Source of the DNA: Musa acuminata AAA Group
Taxonomy: Eukaryota > Streptophyta > Magnoliopsida > Zingiberales > Musaceae
Direction of reading: 5' to 3'
NCBI RefSeq assembly: GCF_036884655.1
Contig: NC_088357.1
Span: forward strand, 5,961,501 to 6,025,500
Length of the DNA: 64,000 nt
Positions 49,994-61,221 of this stretch are shown here, piece after piece. Every line of letters starts with the position of its first letter. Within the stretch, counting starts at the first letter, position 1. The notes below the pieces were generated by a model, which saw only the letters and a list, made by a program, of their open reading frames with translations, did no database searches and had not been told where the DNA came from. Both the position numbers and the translations under genes were made by a program.

Positions 49994-51268
49994 ATGGAAG
50001 GAGATCGGCTGACGCCGGCGCCGGGGCTGCTGCCGTTGTCGAAGCACCGCTGCAAGGTGTGCAGCAGGAGCTTTCCGTCAGGGAGATCTTTGGGTGGCCA
50101 CATGAGGTCTCACGTCAACGTGGCCGCCAAGTCGCCCTCGTCTGACGAGCGGCGGAGGGAGAACGCCAGGAAGACTCGGAAGCGATCGGATTCCGGCGGT
50201 GGAGGTGGAGAGGTGCAGTGCAAGGAGTGCGGGAAAGAGTTCCTGTCCTGGAGAGCGCTCTTTGGGCACATGAGGTGCCACTCCGAGAGACCTTACGAGG
50301 AGAGAGGAGAGCGTGACGGCTCCTGCAGCAATGCCGACCATTGCAATAGCCTCGAGAACAAATTCGACAGCGAGGCCGCAGCAGCAACCGTTTCACGGAA
50401 GATGCTCTCGAAGTGGATCGGTCTGGCCTCTGTTTGCTCCTCTTCAGCTTGCCAGTACGAGCCCGAGGACGAGGACGGCGCCATCAGCCTCGTGCTGCTC
50501 TCGAAGGGTGTCAGACACTGGAGCGGCAGCTGCAGTGAGTCTCCGAACAAGGATTCAGAGGTTCCTGAGAGCTCGGACTTTGTCTCAGATGGCAGTGAGA
50601 AGAAGGGATTCGAGTTAGATGATTTAAGAACCGAGTTCAAGAAGGTGGAATCTGATGCTTCCGATGCTGGGATTGTTAGGGATGACATGAATCCTGATTG
50701 CTCCAAGCAAGATCTGAGCTCTGCTGTTACCGAACCAAGCATGAAGCCTGGATTCGATGCAAGTGGTGTTCGACTCGGAAAGAATTCTTCAAGCACACTG
50801 GAGAGATCGGATGGTTGCTCGGACAAGGCCACCAAGAAGAGAAGCTGGTTCGACTGCAAGCCCTGCAACAAGGTTTTCCGCTCCTACCAAGCTCTCGGAG
50901 GCCACAGAGCAAGGCACAAGCGGATGAAAGGCTGCCATGGCCACAGGCTCCATGGCGTTGACAACAGCATGGAGACAGATGGTTCGATTAATGGAACAGC
51001 AACGGAGGAAACCTTCGGTCGCCATGGATCACCCAAGTCGAACAAGGGTCATCGGTGTCCGATCTGTAGTAAGTTCTTCAGCTCCGGCCAGGCTTTGGGC
51101 GGTCACAAGAGGTCTCACTTGGTGGCAAACACTGCTTGCCCCGTTGTGATTCCTCGCCAGCCATTCAAGATGTCCCAGTTGCTCGATCTCAACCTTCCTG
51201 CTAATGGAAGCGACGACTATGGTGGACGGGAGTCAACCTCAAGCACGAGCTACTGTTTCATCCACTAA
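49994..51268 (+). CDS. Four-finger C2H2 zinc-finger protein with EAR repressor motif
   Basis: An intronless gene of 424 residues. Fingers: 20-40 (CKVC...GHMRSH, with RSLGGH), 76-96 (CKEC...GHMRCH, with RALFGH), about 288-308 (CKPC...GHRARH, QALGGH) and about 355-375 (CPIC...GHKRSH, QALGGH). QALGGH is the plant Q-type signature; the first two fingers carry degenerate versions. An Arg/Lys-rich stretch at 52-65 may be a nuclear signal. DLNLP (about 398-402) near the C-terminus is an EAR motif that recruits TOPLESS. The arrangement resembles the ZAT1/ZAT4/ZAT9 group of nuclear repressors. The ATG at 49994 is the first in frame; upstream in-frame sequence has no ATG. Confidence 0.92.
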   Translation: MEGDRLTPAPGLLPLSKHRCKVCSRSFPSGRSLGGHMRSHVNVAAKSPSSDERRRENARKTRKRSDSGGGGGEVQCKECGKEFLSWRALFGHMRCHSERPYEERGERDGSCSNADHCNSLENKFDSEAAAATVSRKMLSKWIGLASVCSSSACQYEPEDEDGAISLVLLSKGVRHWSGSCSESPNKDSEVPESSDFVSDGSEKKGFELDDLRTEFKKVESDASDAGIVRDDMNPDCSKQDLSSAVTEPSMKPGFDASGVRLGKNSSSTLERSDGCSDKATKKRSWFDCKPCNKVFRSYQALGGHRARHKRMKGCHGHRLHGVDNSMETDGSINGTATEETFGRHGSPKSNKGHRCPICSKFFSSGQALGGHKRSHLVANTACPVVIPRQPFKMSQLLDLNLPANGSDDYGGRESTSSTSYCFIH

Positions 51269-53940
51269 CAGGTCCAGTTGCTGCTGACAGTTGACCTTTG
51301 ACCTCTGTTTTCTCAGTTGCTTCTCCTTTACATTGTTTTGTCCAATAAACCGATGTTGAGGTTATGACATCCTATGAATCAGTGGTTTGAAACTCCAAAG
51401 AAGCTCAGTGCTCGACAGTGTTCATCAGCAATGATCATTCTATTGAAATGTTGATTGCATGTTGAGTAAAGGTCATCTGTAAAACAGAGGTATCCTGAAA
51501 ACTTCATTTAATCTGCAATTGTTGTAACTTCAGTTCTCATCAAAATGATGTAGTTTTCAATTTCTATTCCACTTGTTTTAGCAATTTAGTGTAAATTCTT
51601 TCTTGTTCCTGATTGAGGAGTCAATTTCCGGAGAAGATTTAGTTCATCTGACAATGGGAATTTTTCTTGGCATGTGAATTCACTTGATGAAGAAAACAAA
51701 GGAAAGTAAGTAATGACAAGATCTTAACAACTGTTCTTCAAGTGATCATTCATTGAATACAACTGCATCTTGTCACTATCTCTCTTGACCTCCTGCAAAT
51801 AAGATACCAGCAAGAGTAGAAGCAGAGATCTTTTGATATCTACTATGTTGGTTTGCTATGACAATCTGCTGAACTGTATCTAAGTTGGGAACAAGTGACT
51901 TGTGAAATCTTCTATACTTCATCACTTTTTTATGGGAATTATTAATGATTAGTCAGTGGTTATATTTACCTAAACATTGAGAATTTAATTCTTGCTGATA
52001 CTACAAATGAATGATATTATTATTCATCCATAATTGTTCTTGAACAAGATTTCAGACAGAACCTTTTGACTCCACACAATAGCCATGGACCAAAATGCTT
52101 ACATCAAATCTGACTGGGAGCAATGGAAATTGGTTTCTACATCTCAAGAACAATAATTGGACGATCCATTTTCTCTGTTGACTTCTCTTTTTCCCTGAAA
52201 AAAAATCCTGTGGATGGCATACACAGAAACTTCATTCTTCACCTGTGTCTATCTATTACACCTCCGTCAAGAACAAAGCTCTTCCTCACCCACATTTGGT
52301 GTCTTTAGCTTTCCATGCTCTACTAAAGTAGGGTAGTGCTTGAACATATCTACTGCACTTCGACACTAACTTTTCTCAGTGTCATGTCTTCAACGTTGGA
52401 CTGGTTAGCATTAGGTTAACTTTGACACCAACTGAGAAGACTTCTGTTCACTTTCCATCCACTTCCCCACTCTACTGTCACACACCAAGTGGATGTAGTA
52501 CATGCATGATAATGACTAAATACATAGGACATGAAGATTCTTCTATTGGATAGGTAGCATATCCATAATGTCTACAAATTGATTCAACTTCATCTTTGTC
52601 CACTGGGAAGAGAGGGCTACATGTTGCTGAGTCTTCCTTCTCTCTTGCAAGTTTATTCTCCTGCACTGAATTAGGTTGGCTGCATCATTACTTGGAGAAA
52701 GCTCTGCAATCCTCTCCTGATTGATGGTAGTATTTACAACATGGAGAGTGATGGTCTTTGCTCTGACCTAATGACTGGTTCTGGAACTGTTTGTGTTCTA
52801 TATTTTCTTTAGGATTGCATTTCTTGCTACAACTGCTGTTATTTCCTTTACCATTTTGTTCTTCTATATTGGACCTTAAGAGGCCTTCCCATTTGATTTT
52901 GGTGTTGTATTTTGACTCTTAAGGCTAGACTGTTAATTCTGATAATAGTAATAGAATTTTCTTGGTTTGGTGTCAAAATCATTGAGTTGAGCGATACTAC
53001 CAACTCCAGATGAGATGAGTTGTGCAAAAACCCTATGGCAAGAATTTGGAGCTCCAATTCCATCAAGTCAAAATCATTAATGGTGATTCAAATTGGCAGC
53101 TCTGTTTGATATGATCTGTGATGCTTGGAAAGACTACAAAAAAAAAAAAAAGTTATTTTTTTATATTTGAGATATGTATGAAAAGAAGGAAAGATAAGAA
53201 GTTTAAATGAGTTTTTTTGTTGCAAAATAAATTCAAAAAAGTAGGATATTATAAGCATGGTGTATTTCATGAATCTGTGATGGTATATCAATCAATGGTG
53301 CTTAATTCACATATGTATAATTCTGCTACAATCTATCCTAATGAATGAAATCCTTTATGCAAATTATAATTGTGATAATATAGTATTCTACAATTATAAT
53401 ATATGTGGAGACAGAAATAAGAAACAAAACAAGATGGAATAACTTAATTCTTTATATAAATATATTTTTTTGCTTAGTTTTTCATTTAATTTAGCTAATT
53501 TATGAAGTATCAAATCAGCTGTATGTGCTATGTTTTTTTTTTTTTGGAAAAAAATATATTGCTTAAAAAATCTAATGCACTCAATGCTTTGTTCATCAGA
53601 GCACAAAACAAAGGATAAATCATCATACAATTTAGCTTCATATTTTTTTTGAAGGATATATTAAAGGGATAAATATAAAAATTATTTAATTTATTTCAAA
53701 GGTGTATATATGTGAACAAAACAGTGGTGGCAACAGAGCATTGGTTTGCATTACTATCCCCAGTCAATGAGATCAAACATCATAGGTTGATATGAGCTGC
53801 TAAATGTATCGAGTTGATGTCATGACCACTTCAATATGACACCTTAATTGAACTGTTGTGAGTGGATGAGTCTCTCCAAATGCCAGGATCAGATTGTGGT
53901 GTTGGATACCAACTTGTCAATCTTGAGGTAAATCTATGTC
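51269..53940. other. Intergenic, no gene recognised
   Basis: Includes the C2H2 3' UTR and the PPR promoter. Several T/A homopolymer runs; nothing else supported. Confidence 0.6.
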
Positions 53941-55800
53941 ATGAGATTACAGTCCATGAGAAGGTTGATTTCCACGCACGGGAAGCTTCCTTGTTGTTTG
54001 CGCAGCCAAAGGAGATTTGGATTTGAAACCTCGAACAAAGGAGTTGTTGTTTGCGAAGATGGCGCTATCAGAGTGTTAGAACTGCAAGAAATCCTGCAGC
54101 TTTGCGCAAGGAAACAGTTAACCAGGGAGGGGAAGTGTTGTCATGGTTTAGCTGTTCAAGCTGGTCTGCTTGCGGATACTCTCACGTGTAACATCTTGAT
54201 CAACTTCTACTCCAAATGTGGTCGTGTCGACTTTGCTCGTCGCCTGTTCGATGGAATGCCTGAACGGAGCCTGGTCACATGGAACACCATGATTGCCACG
54301 CATACTCAACATGGGGAAGACATGGAGGCTCTGCATCTTTTCTTGCAGATGCGTCGAGAAGGGTCTTTGCTCAGTGAATTCACGTTGTCAAGCGTGCTTT
54401 GTGCCTGTGCTGCCAGATGTGCTGTCACGGAAAGCCAGCAGTTGCACGCTTTGGCCCTCAAAACTGCTGCTGATTCCAATGTGTTTGTTGGGACTGCAGT
54501 GCTCGACGTGTATGCGAAGTGCAAGATGATTCGTGATGCGCGGCTGGTGTTTGACGCGATGCCAGAAAAATCGTCGGTGTCATGGAGTTCTATGGTCGCA
54601 GGCTACGTGCAAAATGATCTTTACGAGGAGGCGGTTTGGTTCTTCCGTCATGCTCACAAGATGGGAGTGGAAATGACGCAGTTCACACTTTCTGCTGCTC
54701 TCAGTGCATGTGCTAGCATAGCAGCAAGCACAGAAGGAAAGCAGCTGCATTCAGTGGCGATAAGAGCTGGTTTCGCCGCCAACCTATTTGTAGCTACCTC
54801 GCTGATCGATGTCTACTCAAAGTGCGGATGCATAAGGGAAGCTTACTTGGTCTTCTGTAACGTGGAAGACGAGAACATCGTCTTATGGAATGCGATGATC
54901 ACAGGCTTCTCCAAACACGCTCGACCACACGAAGCCATGATGCTGTTTGAGAAAATGCGGCAGAGAGGGCTACAGCCCAATGAGGTCAGCTACGTATCTG
55001 TGCTGTCCGCATGCAGTCATGTGGGTTTGGTCGAAGAGGGTCGTGGATATTTTGACCTGCTGTCGAGAGATGCTGCCGTTCGACCAAATGTCCTTCACTA
55101 TTCTTGCATGGTCGATGTTCTTGGCCGGGCTGGGAGGATCGATGAAGCTTGGGAATTGATCAGGAGTATGCCATTCAGGGCCAGTGCCTCCATGTGGGGA
55201 TCTATGCTTAATTCCTGCCGTGTCCATGGCAATGTCGAACTGGCGAAAATTGCAGCTCAGCATCTGTTTGAGCTCGAACCTGATAACGCAGGAAACCATG
55301 TTTTGCTGTCGAACATATATGCTGCAAGCAAACAATGGGGAGAGGTTGCTGTGGCTCGGAAGTTTTTGAAGGATAGTGGCGCAAGAAAGGAGATAGGAAA
55401 GAGTTGGATTGATGTGAGAGGAAAAGTTCACAGCTTTGTCGTCGGAGAGAACAAGCATCCAAGAATCAGTGAGATTTATGCTAAGTTGGAGGATCTTAGG
55501 AGGGAGATGAACAGGTTAGCTTACAAGGTTGAGGTACATTACGACCTTCATGATGTAGGGGAAGGGCAAAAGGAGGAGCTACTAAGACACCACAGTGAGA
55601 GATTGGCACTTGCTTTTGGTCTTATTGAGTTGCCCAGCGGGACACCGATCAGGATATTTAAGAACCTAAGAGTGTGTGGGGACTGCCATTCGTTTATGAA
55701 AACGGCTTCGATGATCACTGACAGGGAAATCATTGCTAGAGATACAAATCGATTTCACCACTTCAGCAGAGGACATTGCTCCTGTGGGGATTTCTGGTAA
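53941..55800 (+). CDS. PLS-class PPR protein with DYW deaminase domain
   Basis: An intronless 619-residue gene. An Arg-rich, acid-poor N-terminus (1-30) suggests mitochondrial targeting. Tandem P, L and S repeats run from about residue 70 to 390 (NILINFYSKCGRVDFARRLF, MPERSLVTWNTMIATHTQHG, AVLDVYAKCKMIRDARLVF, LIDVYSKCGCIREAYLVF, WNAMITGFSKHARPHEAM). E and E+ motifs follow (ASMWGSMLNSCRVHGNVELA; GKSWIDVRGKVHSFVVGE). The DYW domain has the deaminase-like HSE (HHSERLALAFGL) and CGDCH zinc ligands and a second site HHFSRGHCSCG. The last tripeptide is DFW instead of DYW. Such proteins direct C-to-U editing at specific organellar RNA sites; the target cannot be inferred here. The overall architecture resembles Arabidopsis PCMP-H proteins. 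Confidence 0.94.
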   Translation: MRLQSMRRLISTHGKLPCCLRSQRRFGFETSNKGVVVCEDGAIRVLELQEILQLCARKQLTREGKCCHGLAVQAGLLADTLTCNILINFYSKCGRVDFARRLFDGMPERSLVTWNTMIATHTQHGEDMEALHLFLQMRREGSLLSEFTLSSVLCACAARCAVTESQQLHALALKTAADSNVFVGTAVLDVYAKCKMIRDARLVFDAMPEKSSVSWSSMVAGYVQNDLYEEAVWFFRHAHKMGVEMTQFTLSAALSACASIAASTEGKQLHSVAIRAGFAANLFVATSLIDVYSKCGCIREAYLVFCNVEDENIVLWNAMITGFSKHARPHEAMMLFEKMRQRGLQPNEVSYVSVLSACSHVGLVEEGRGYFDLLSRDAAVRPNVLHYSCMVDVLGRAGRIDEAWELIRSMPFRASASMWGSMLNSCRVHGNVELAKIAAQHLFELEPDNAGNHVLLSNIYAASKQWGEVAVARKFLKDSGARKEIGKSWIDVRGKVHSFVVGENKHPRISEIYAKLEDLRREMNRLAYKVEVHYDLHDVGEGQKEELLRHHSERLALAFGLIELPSGTPIRIFKNLRVCGDCHSFMKTASMITDREIIARDTNRFHHFSRGHCSCGDFW

Positions 55801-56482
55801 CAAAATGGTTCGATTTCATGGTTTATGGTTTGTTGATCAGTTCATCAAAGGTCCTAATTTTGGACTTCAAATGATGAGTTGCATGCATATTGGGAATGGT
55901 CCGTTTATGAAGCTCTATAAAGTGGAACAGTAGGTCCAATCATCTCTCGGTCGGTGACATCTTCACCTCCTTGACGCTCTTGCCGTACGAGGAGTACGCC
56001 GCCTGCCGCTTCGCTACCTCAAACTGCGAGATCCCGTCTGCAAAGGCGAAGGATCGCGGTGGTAGAAGAGTCACATTTTTTTTGGACTACAGTATTTTTT
56101 AATTCATTGATTTGGATCGTGATAAATGGTATCAGAATAAATTTAAAATGGAGTAGAGATGATCGAAGAGACATCATGTGCATTATACTATGATCATTTT
56201 GAGTTTTATGTGAATCTTGACGATGATATGAACTCTTTAAGCGGAGGAGATAGTAAAATTGGTGAACTGCCTGATAAAAGAAAGATGACAGTGACACAGG
56301 TTCACAATCCTCTTGCAAAACCTCTAAGCCTTGCAAACCAATTCACCTCTCTAAGTTTCTCCCTCTCAACATAATGCCTATATATAAACTTCACCAGGAT
56401 CCACCACAGAGCCATTTGACTAATCTGAAAGGAGAGATTATAGGGAAGCAGCATCATACGCTATTGAAGCATCAGGAATCAG
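55801..56482. other. Convergent intergenic region between PPR and calmodulin-binding genes
   Basis: Contains both 3' ends and a GC-rich exon-like island at 55940-56037. Confidence 0.6.
55940..56037 (-). pseudogene. Orphan terminal-exon-like fragment
   Basis: A 98-nt minus-strand block follows a good acceptor (CGCCTTTGCAG), opens in phase 1 and encodes GISQFEVAKRQAAYSSYGKS and VKEVKMSPTER before a stop. Its GC content is far above the flanks. It looks like the last exon of a displaced gene, but the family was not recognised and no upstream exon is evident. Confidence 0.4.
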
Positions 56483-58813
56483 TCAGAGAACTGCAACTAG
56501 TGGAGCTACTTTGCTTTCTTGAAGAGATAAGACGGTCTCAAAGGCACCAACTAAGGCCCTCACCTTGCTCTTCCTAGACTCAACAAGCTTACTTGCAGTT
56601 TCCGCGATCACGTTATTGAACAGACCTTGGGTGTCTTTCTTATCATCAACATTTTGATGTCTCAGAGCAACATTAATAGCATTTGAGAGAGCAGTCCTTG
56701 GCCCTGCACCATCAGATTTCATCCTGTTTTTAGAGCCCTTTGTTTCTATTTCTTTAGGCTTCTGGTTGCCACCGACTGTTTTAACCTGCCTGAGTCTGAG
56801 TTTAATTGGAGCACTGTTATCAGACCGCAAGTCAACCACCTTCCTTCTGCTGAAATTTAACTTGCGAGATGTCTCAGTTTTATCTTCTGAGTTAGCACCA
56901 GAAATTCTTCCTGGTTTAATCTTCATTTCACTTTTAGGAACATCTCTGTAACTTCTCTGAGATACCCCTATGTGAATAGCAGTTTCACTGGCTCTAATCG
57001 GTTGAGTTCCGGATTCCTCATGCCCTCCTTGACTGTTTGGATGTAATCTGTGTTTCCTGAGTTTTTGCCTCAGGGTTCTGAGATCAACATGCTCCAGATT
57101 AGGCTCAGAGGCATGGACAGTTTTATCCTTGACACCAAAATTTCCAGCTTTCGCTTGATTGCTCGCTGTTAAAGAAGGGATGAACTTCCTGTATTTCCTC
57201 AGCTTCATGCTTGATACCCTGGTGAATTGACGCTTGGTGGATGGAGCTGACAGTGGTTTTGCTACCTTGATTATCTTCTCCTGATTCCTTCGGCCATATA
57301 TCTCTGTTGAAGAAATGAATGGAGGTGAAGATTTTACCATCTTCTTCAGCTTTAAAGGCATCGCAGGCTCAGAAGATGAGTCGATTGTCTTAGAAGGGGA
57401 TGAAGTTGCTTTCTTGATTGCTATAGATGTAACAGATGCAGTAGTGCTCTTGACACGCGATGGGCGTTCTTGCTCAGGCTCCAACTTGACTGATCTTGTT
57501 GTTTTCCTTAATGCAGAACTGTTCTTGACAAGTTTTGGTCCACCAGATATGTCACCTTTTCCTTGCTTTATGCCTTTATGCCTATCAGAGACTCCAGTAA
57601 CCTCATTTCCACTGTTCAGCTTGTTCAGCTCTCTCTTTGTTTTGATACCTGTGCTCAAACTCTTCACCTGGAACTGTTCCTTGGAGAATCCTGCTTGAGT
57701 ACTTGGTGTTTTGATAGTAGATATAGGGCTTATATAAACTGGAGTCTTTAGCTTCGTGTTAAATGCTTCTTTAGATGCTCTTTCTGCCCCACTAACAGGT
57801 CTGTGTTTAGTAGATGATTTGCTCTTAGGATTCATCAATTTCAAGCTTGATGGTCCTTCTTCACATGATTCCGGAAGAGTTTTCATCTTGATATCTATCA
57901 GCTTATTAGGTGATTCCTCTGCTCCATCAGCTTTTTGATAGTCAGCAGAAACAATGTTATCTTTGATGGGAGATGCAGTCAACAACTCTATGCTTGTTTG
58001 CTCCACTGATGATCCATCTGATGGATTTGATGCTTTATAATTGGTAGAAACATCATCTTCCTGAATAGTTGACGAAATCATGAACTTTATGCTAACAGGT
58101 TCCTCAGGTGATTCTCCTGCCTGTGTAATGGGTGCATGTTCTTCAATGGCAGAATCATTTTGCATTGTTGTTCTATCAAGTCCCATGGTTACAGATTCAC
58201 AAAGTAATTTTCTGGAAAGGTTGCTCGATTTGTCCTCATCGGTTGAAATGTCCATAGATTCCTCTGATGATTTTTCATCTTGATCTACAGCTGACTGCTC
58301 GAGAAATGCATTATTTGCTTGATCATATGGTGCAGCATTAAACTTCATGCCTGAGGATTCATGAACAGATCTTGCTGCTATATCGGTAAGCGAATTAGAA
58401 GTCCGAATTATCTTCTCAGGTGGAAGATCCATCTGCTTACTGAATCTAGTCTTATCAGTGAATTCATCTGTCGTACAAATTGCCCTTGGCTTAAGTTCTG
58501 ATTTCTTCTTTCTGTGTACTACCATGAAATTTGATTGATTGCATTCTCCATCAGGCATCTGGTTATGGGCCAAAAACCTTGCAAAAAAGTGATGCCTACT
58601 CTTGGCTTCATAATCATGCTTAATTCCATATTTACAGATATCATGGCACGATCCTATAGAAGGTCCTAAGTAACGAGAAAGAATCTTCTCATCACTGTTT
58701 GGAAGAGATAGTGGAATACTGGTGTTTCTTTTTACTGCTGCACTTATCCTTGGTGAACTTTTAGGCTTCACTTCCTCAAGGGATTCTGAGACAATAACTC
58801 TGTCTTCACTCAT
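56483..58813 (-). CDS. Plant calmodulin-binding-domain protein
   Basis: The coding part is one exon, 776 residues. The C-terminus (about 690-765) holds the plant calmodulin-binding domain: RTALSNAINVALRHQ, then VIAETASKLVESRKSKVRAL and VGAFETVLSLQ. Before it lie the family's basic blocks (LRQKLRKHRLHPNSQGG; RKLNFSRRKVVDLRSDN; APIKLRLRQVK). The N-terminal two thirds are Ser/Lys/Glu-rich and probably disordered, with RYLGPSIGSCHDICKYG near residue 50 and repeated acidic EESP-type segments. The role of the family is poorly defined; Ca2+/calmodulin binding is the family expectation. The start is the ATG at 58813. A splice acceptor (TTGCAG) lies 37 bp upstream at 58850, so the 5' UTR is probably split by an intron up to a GTAAGC donor at 60111. 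Confidence 0.87.
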   Translation of the reverse strand: MSEDRVIVSESLEEVKPKSSPRISAAVKRNTSIPLSLPNSDEKILSRYLGPSIGSCHDICKYGIKHDYEAKSRHHFFARFLAHNQMPDGECNQSNFMVVHRKKKSELKPRAICTTDEFTDKTRFSKQMDLPPEKIIRTSNSLTDIAARSVHESSGMKFNAAPYDQANNAFLEQSAVDQDEKSSEESMDISTDEDKSSNLSRKLLCESVTMGLDRTTMQNDSAIEEHAPITQAGESPEEPVSIKFMISSTIQEDDVSTNYKASNPSDGSSVEQTSIELLTASPIKDNIVSADYQKADGAEESPNKLIDIKMKTLPESCEEGPSSLKLMNPKSKSSTKHRPVSGAERASKEAFNTKLKTPVYISPISTIKTPSTQAGFSKEQFQVKSLSTGIKTKRELNKLNSGNEVTGVSDRHKGIKQGKGDISGGPKLVKNSSALRKTTRSVKLEPEQERPSRVKSTTASVTSIAIKKATSSPSKTIDSSSEPAMPLKLKKMVKSSPPFISSTEIYGRRNQEKIIKVAKPLSAPSTKRQFTRVSSMKLRKYRKFIPSLTASNQAKAGNFGVKDKTVHASEPNLEHVDLRTLRQKLRKHRLHPNSQGGHEESGTQPIRASETAIHIGVSQRSYRDVPKSEMKIKPGRISGANSEDKTETSRKLNFSRRKVVDLRSDNSAPIKLRLRQVKTVGGNQKPKEIETKGSKNRMKSDGAGPRTALSNAINVALRHQNVDDKKDTQGLFNNVIAETASKLVESRKSKVRALVGAFETVLSLQESKVAPLVAVL

Positions 58814-58850
58814 TTGAGTAAGAAATATAATGTGACTAGTATCTTGACTT

Positions 58851-60111
58851 CTGCAACATAAAAAGCAGGAAGGTAAGCACAAAATAAGCTTATAAACCAG
58901 AAACCAAATTAAAAGGCATACCTAACAAAGGCCTATAATGGCTAGATGAGTTACAGTATCAGTTTTTACCTACTTGATAAGACTGTTGATAAAAAAATCA
59001 ATGTCTTTTTTTTCTTATTTAGAGGTAACACAGTAATTGCAAAACTTCATTTGAGTAAATGAATTATGATACCAGTAGATCTGAGAAAAAGGAATTATGT
59101 TAACAAGATTAATGTGCTTACAATTGATGATACTGCACAAGTTTTTGGTATAAAAAAGTAAAATAAATTGTGGAAGAGATAAATTTCATATATTATTAGA
59201 ACTAGAACAAATTAATACATCAGATGATATAACTCAAATGGAGACCTATATTTTTTTTTGAACTTAAGGTTGTTAATTGGTTCTTATTCCAGTAATTTCA
59301 TGTTGTCATTAAATAACATACCAACAGCATAGCAAGCTAGCTAAAAGAAAAACTCCATCCTTTGTTACCATAGAATCAGGAAGCAGAAGGGGCAACAACT
59401 TTATTCAAACACAAAAAAGAAAACATGAGATTTCTGTTAGATTCTATGATAGAGCATGTCATAGAAGCATAATACCATTGCTCCAAGATGATCAGACTAT
59501 TACTGCTTTCACATAAGTCAATCTTATATATAAATACATATACGAGGTTAAAACAATTTCCCAACGATGTACTTGGATCGTCTTTTAATTTGTTTTTGAT
59601 AGTGTGGTATCATGCTATTCATTGTTTGGTAATAGCATAATAACAAACGATCAAAAATAAATTAAAAAGCGATCCAATTGTACCATTGGGAAATTGTTTT
59701 CACCTCATATATGTATTTCTATGATTATTTGATCGACATGAAAGCAATTATTTGGTTCCACAAATCTTCTAACAATTTCAAGAACCAAACCTCACGCAAA
59801 TCCTTTCACCATAAAAAACAAGAAATAAAAACGTAAACCTACAGAATCACAAAAGCACAAATCCTTTGACATTATATCGCCCTAGCCGAGAGCTCTGGGA
59901 TGCATTTGATACGTGCGAATCCATAGACACAAGAAAGAGAAACAGCAGCAAATGGAACAGAGCACATGGAACCAAGCAAGCAATTCCCTCAGGATCAATA
60001 GGATCAAGAAATAAGCCGAGCAGGAACAATGGAGGAGTCAAGAAGGGCGAAGCAAAGGCGAGCCTTTCCAATCGTACGACGAATTGGTAGAGCGTCAAGA
60101 TCGCAGCTTAC
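58851..60111 (-). other. Inferred 5' UTR intron of the calmodulin-binding gene
   Basis: Bounded by donor GTAAGC (minus, from 60111) and acceptor TTGCAG (ending 58851). It contains the foldback hairpin at 59500-59750. No coding signal. The intron is inferred from splice motifs only. Confidence 0.5.
59500..59750. repeat. 251-bp foldback hairpin (MITE-like or small-RNA source)
   Basis: A near-symmetric inverted repeat with an 11-nt loop (59620-59630). The inner arms read GCTATT/AATAGC; further out, AAAACAATTTCCCAA pairs with TTGGGAAATTGTTTT, and ATACATATACGAGG pairs with CCTCATATATGTAT; the outer end is TACTGCTTTC against GAAAGCAATTA. Both arms are about 120 nt with scattered mismatches. Confidence 0.85.
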
Positions 60112-60226
60112 GGGGATTCCCGGCCACCAGAGCGACGAGAAGGAGATCCGATCTCCCCTTTAGGCGAACTTGCGGAGAACGACGACCTCCGGCGATTTCT
60201 GGCGTCCTGGTGCTCCGTCTATCGCG

Positions 60227-60259
<33 letters not shown>

Positions 60260-60300
60260 CCGGAAGGGGCTCGCCTGCACCAACCCCAGCTGGAGGTCCC
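60112..60300 (-). other. Inferred 5' UTR exon of the calmodulin-binding gene
   Basis: GC-rich island with a (GA)n tract (60229-60255) downstream of a TATA-like ATAAATA on the minus strand (60316-60322). The exon is predicted only from the TATA, the donor and composition. Confidence 0.4.
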
Positions 60301-61148
60301 ACCAGTGACGAGGAGTATTTATTGGCACGGCGTGCTAATTAGGGACAAAGAGAACCATCAAGAGCGCCCAGAACAAACGGTCGTGGCAAATCGTTAATAT
60401 GGTTGTTCTTCTATTTATTTATTTATTTATAAGCGAATTCACAGATAAAGCTCTTATTTTTATGGATTTTTTGGGTAGAGCATCTGAAATATTTTACTTT
60501 TATCTTCGTACCATGAAAATATAGTTTTACTTTTATTTTCATTAGACTTATTACTATTCTTGCATCGTTGTCTTGCATCACCTTTCTTATTATCATTACA
60601 CCGTCGTAGTTCAAAATCAAGCATGTTTAGGTCCGACCAACTATGACATTACGATAATGTTTTTTAGAGTTCAAAATCAACGTATCGTAATCTTGTAGAA
60701 AAGAGTGAAGCATGAGCTCAAGCTTAAATTCTTATTTGAAATAAATCAACACCGTTTTACATAATTATTTATGAGTCTAAAAGATAAAATAAAAAATAAC
60801 TCTACATACATATCAGCTATTTATTTATTAATAAACGGACTTTACTAACCTATAAATATAATTTGTTGCCGAGGTTATAGAATAACTTCTACCCAACCGG
60901 TTTAACGAGTCTTTGACGAGTTAGAACATCAAATAACCATACTGGGGTAGTAGCTCCCTCATAATTGCTTTGGAAACTAACAAGTTTAAATACTTAATGG
61001 AGAAACTAAAGGTAGCAAATGATCACTGCAAAAGCAACTTAATCAATTATTTCCATTCTAATCCTAGTTAATTTGGGCCACTAAATATCAATACAAAATG
61101 CTTGATTTCAACCATTTGATCTCAATCTAGTCATACAATTTGGACTCC

Positions 61149-61151
<3 letters not shown>

Positions 61152-61219
<68 letters not shown>
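61152..61219. repeat. (AT)n microsatellite
   Basis: Pure TA/AT run of about 68 bp. Confidence 0.95.

Positions 61220-61221
<2 letters not shown>

Noticed and set aside
50115..50871. Long minus-strand frames opposite the C2H2 gene
   Set aside because: Shadow frames of a GC-rich coding exon; no domains.
58814..58882. N-terminal extension of the calmodulin-binding protein beginning MCLPSC
   Set aside because: The initial codon is TTG and a splice acceptor at 58850 interrupts it; the ATG at 58813 is the plausible start.
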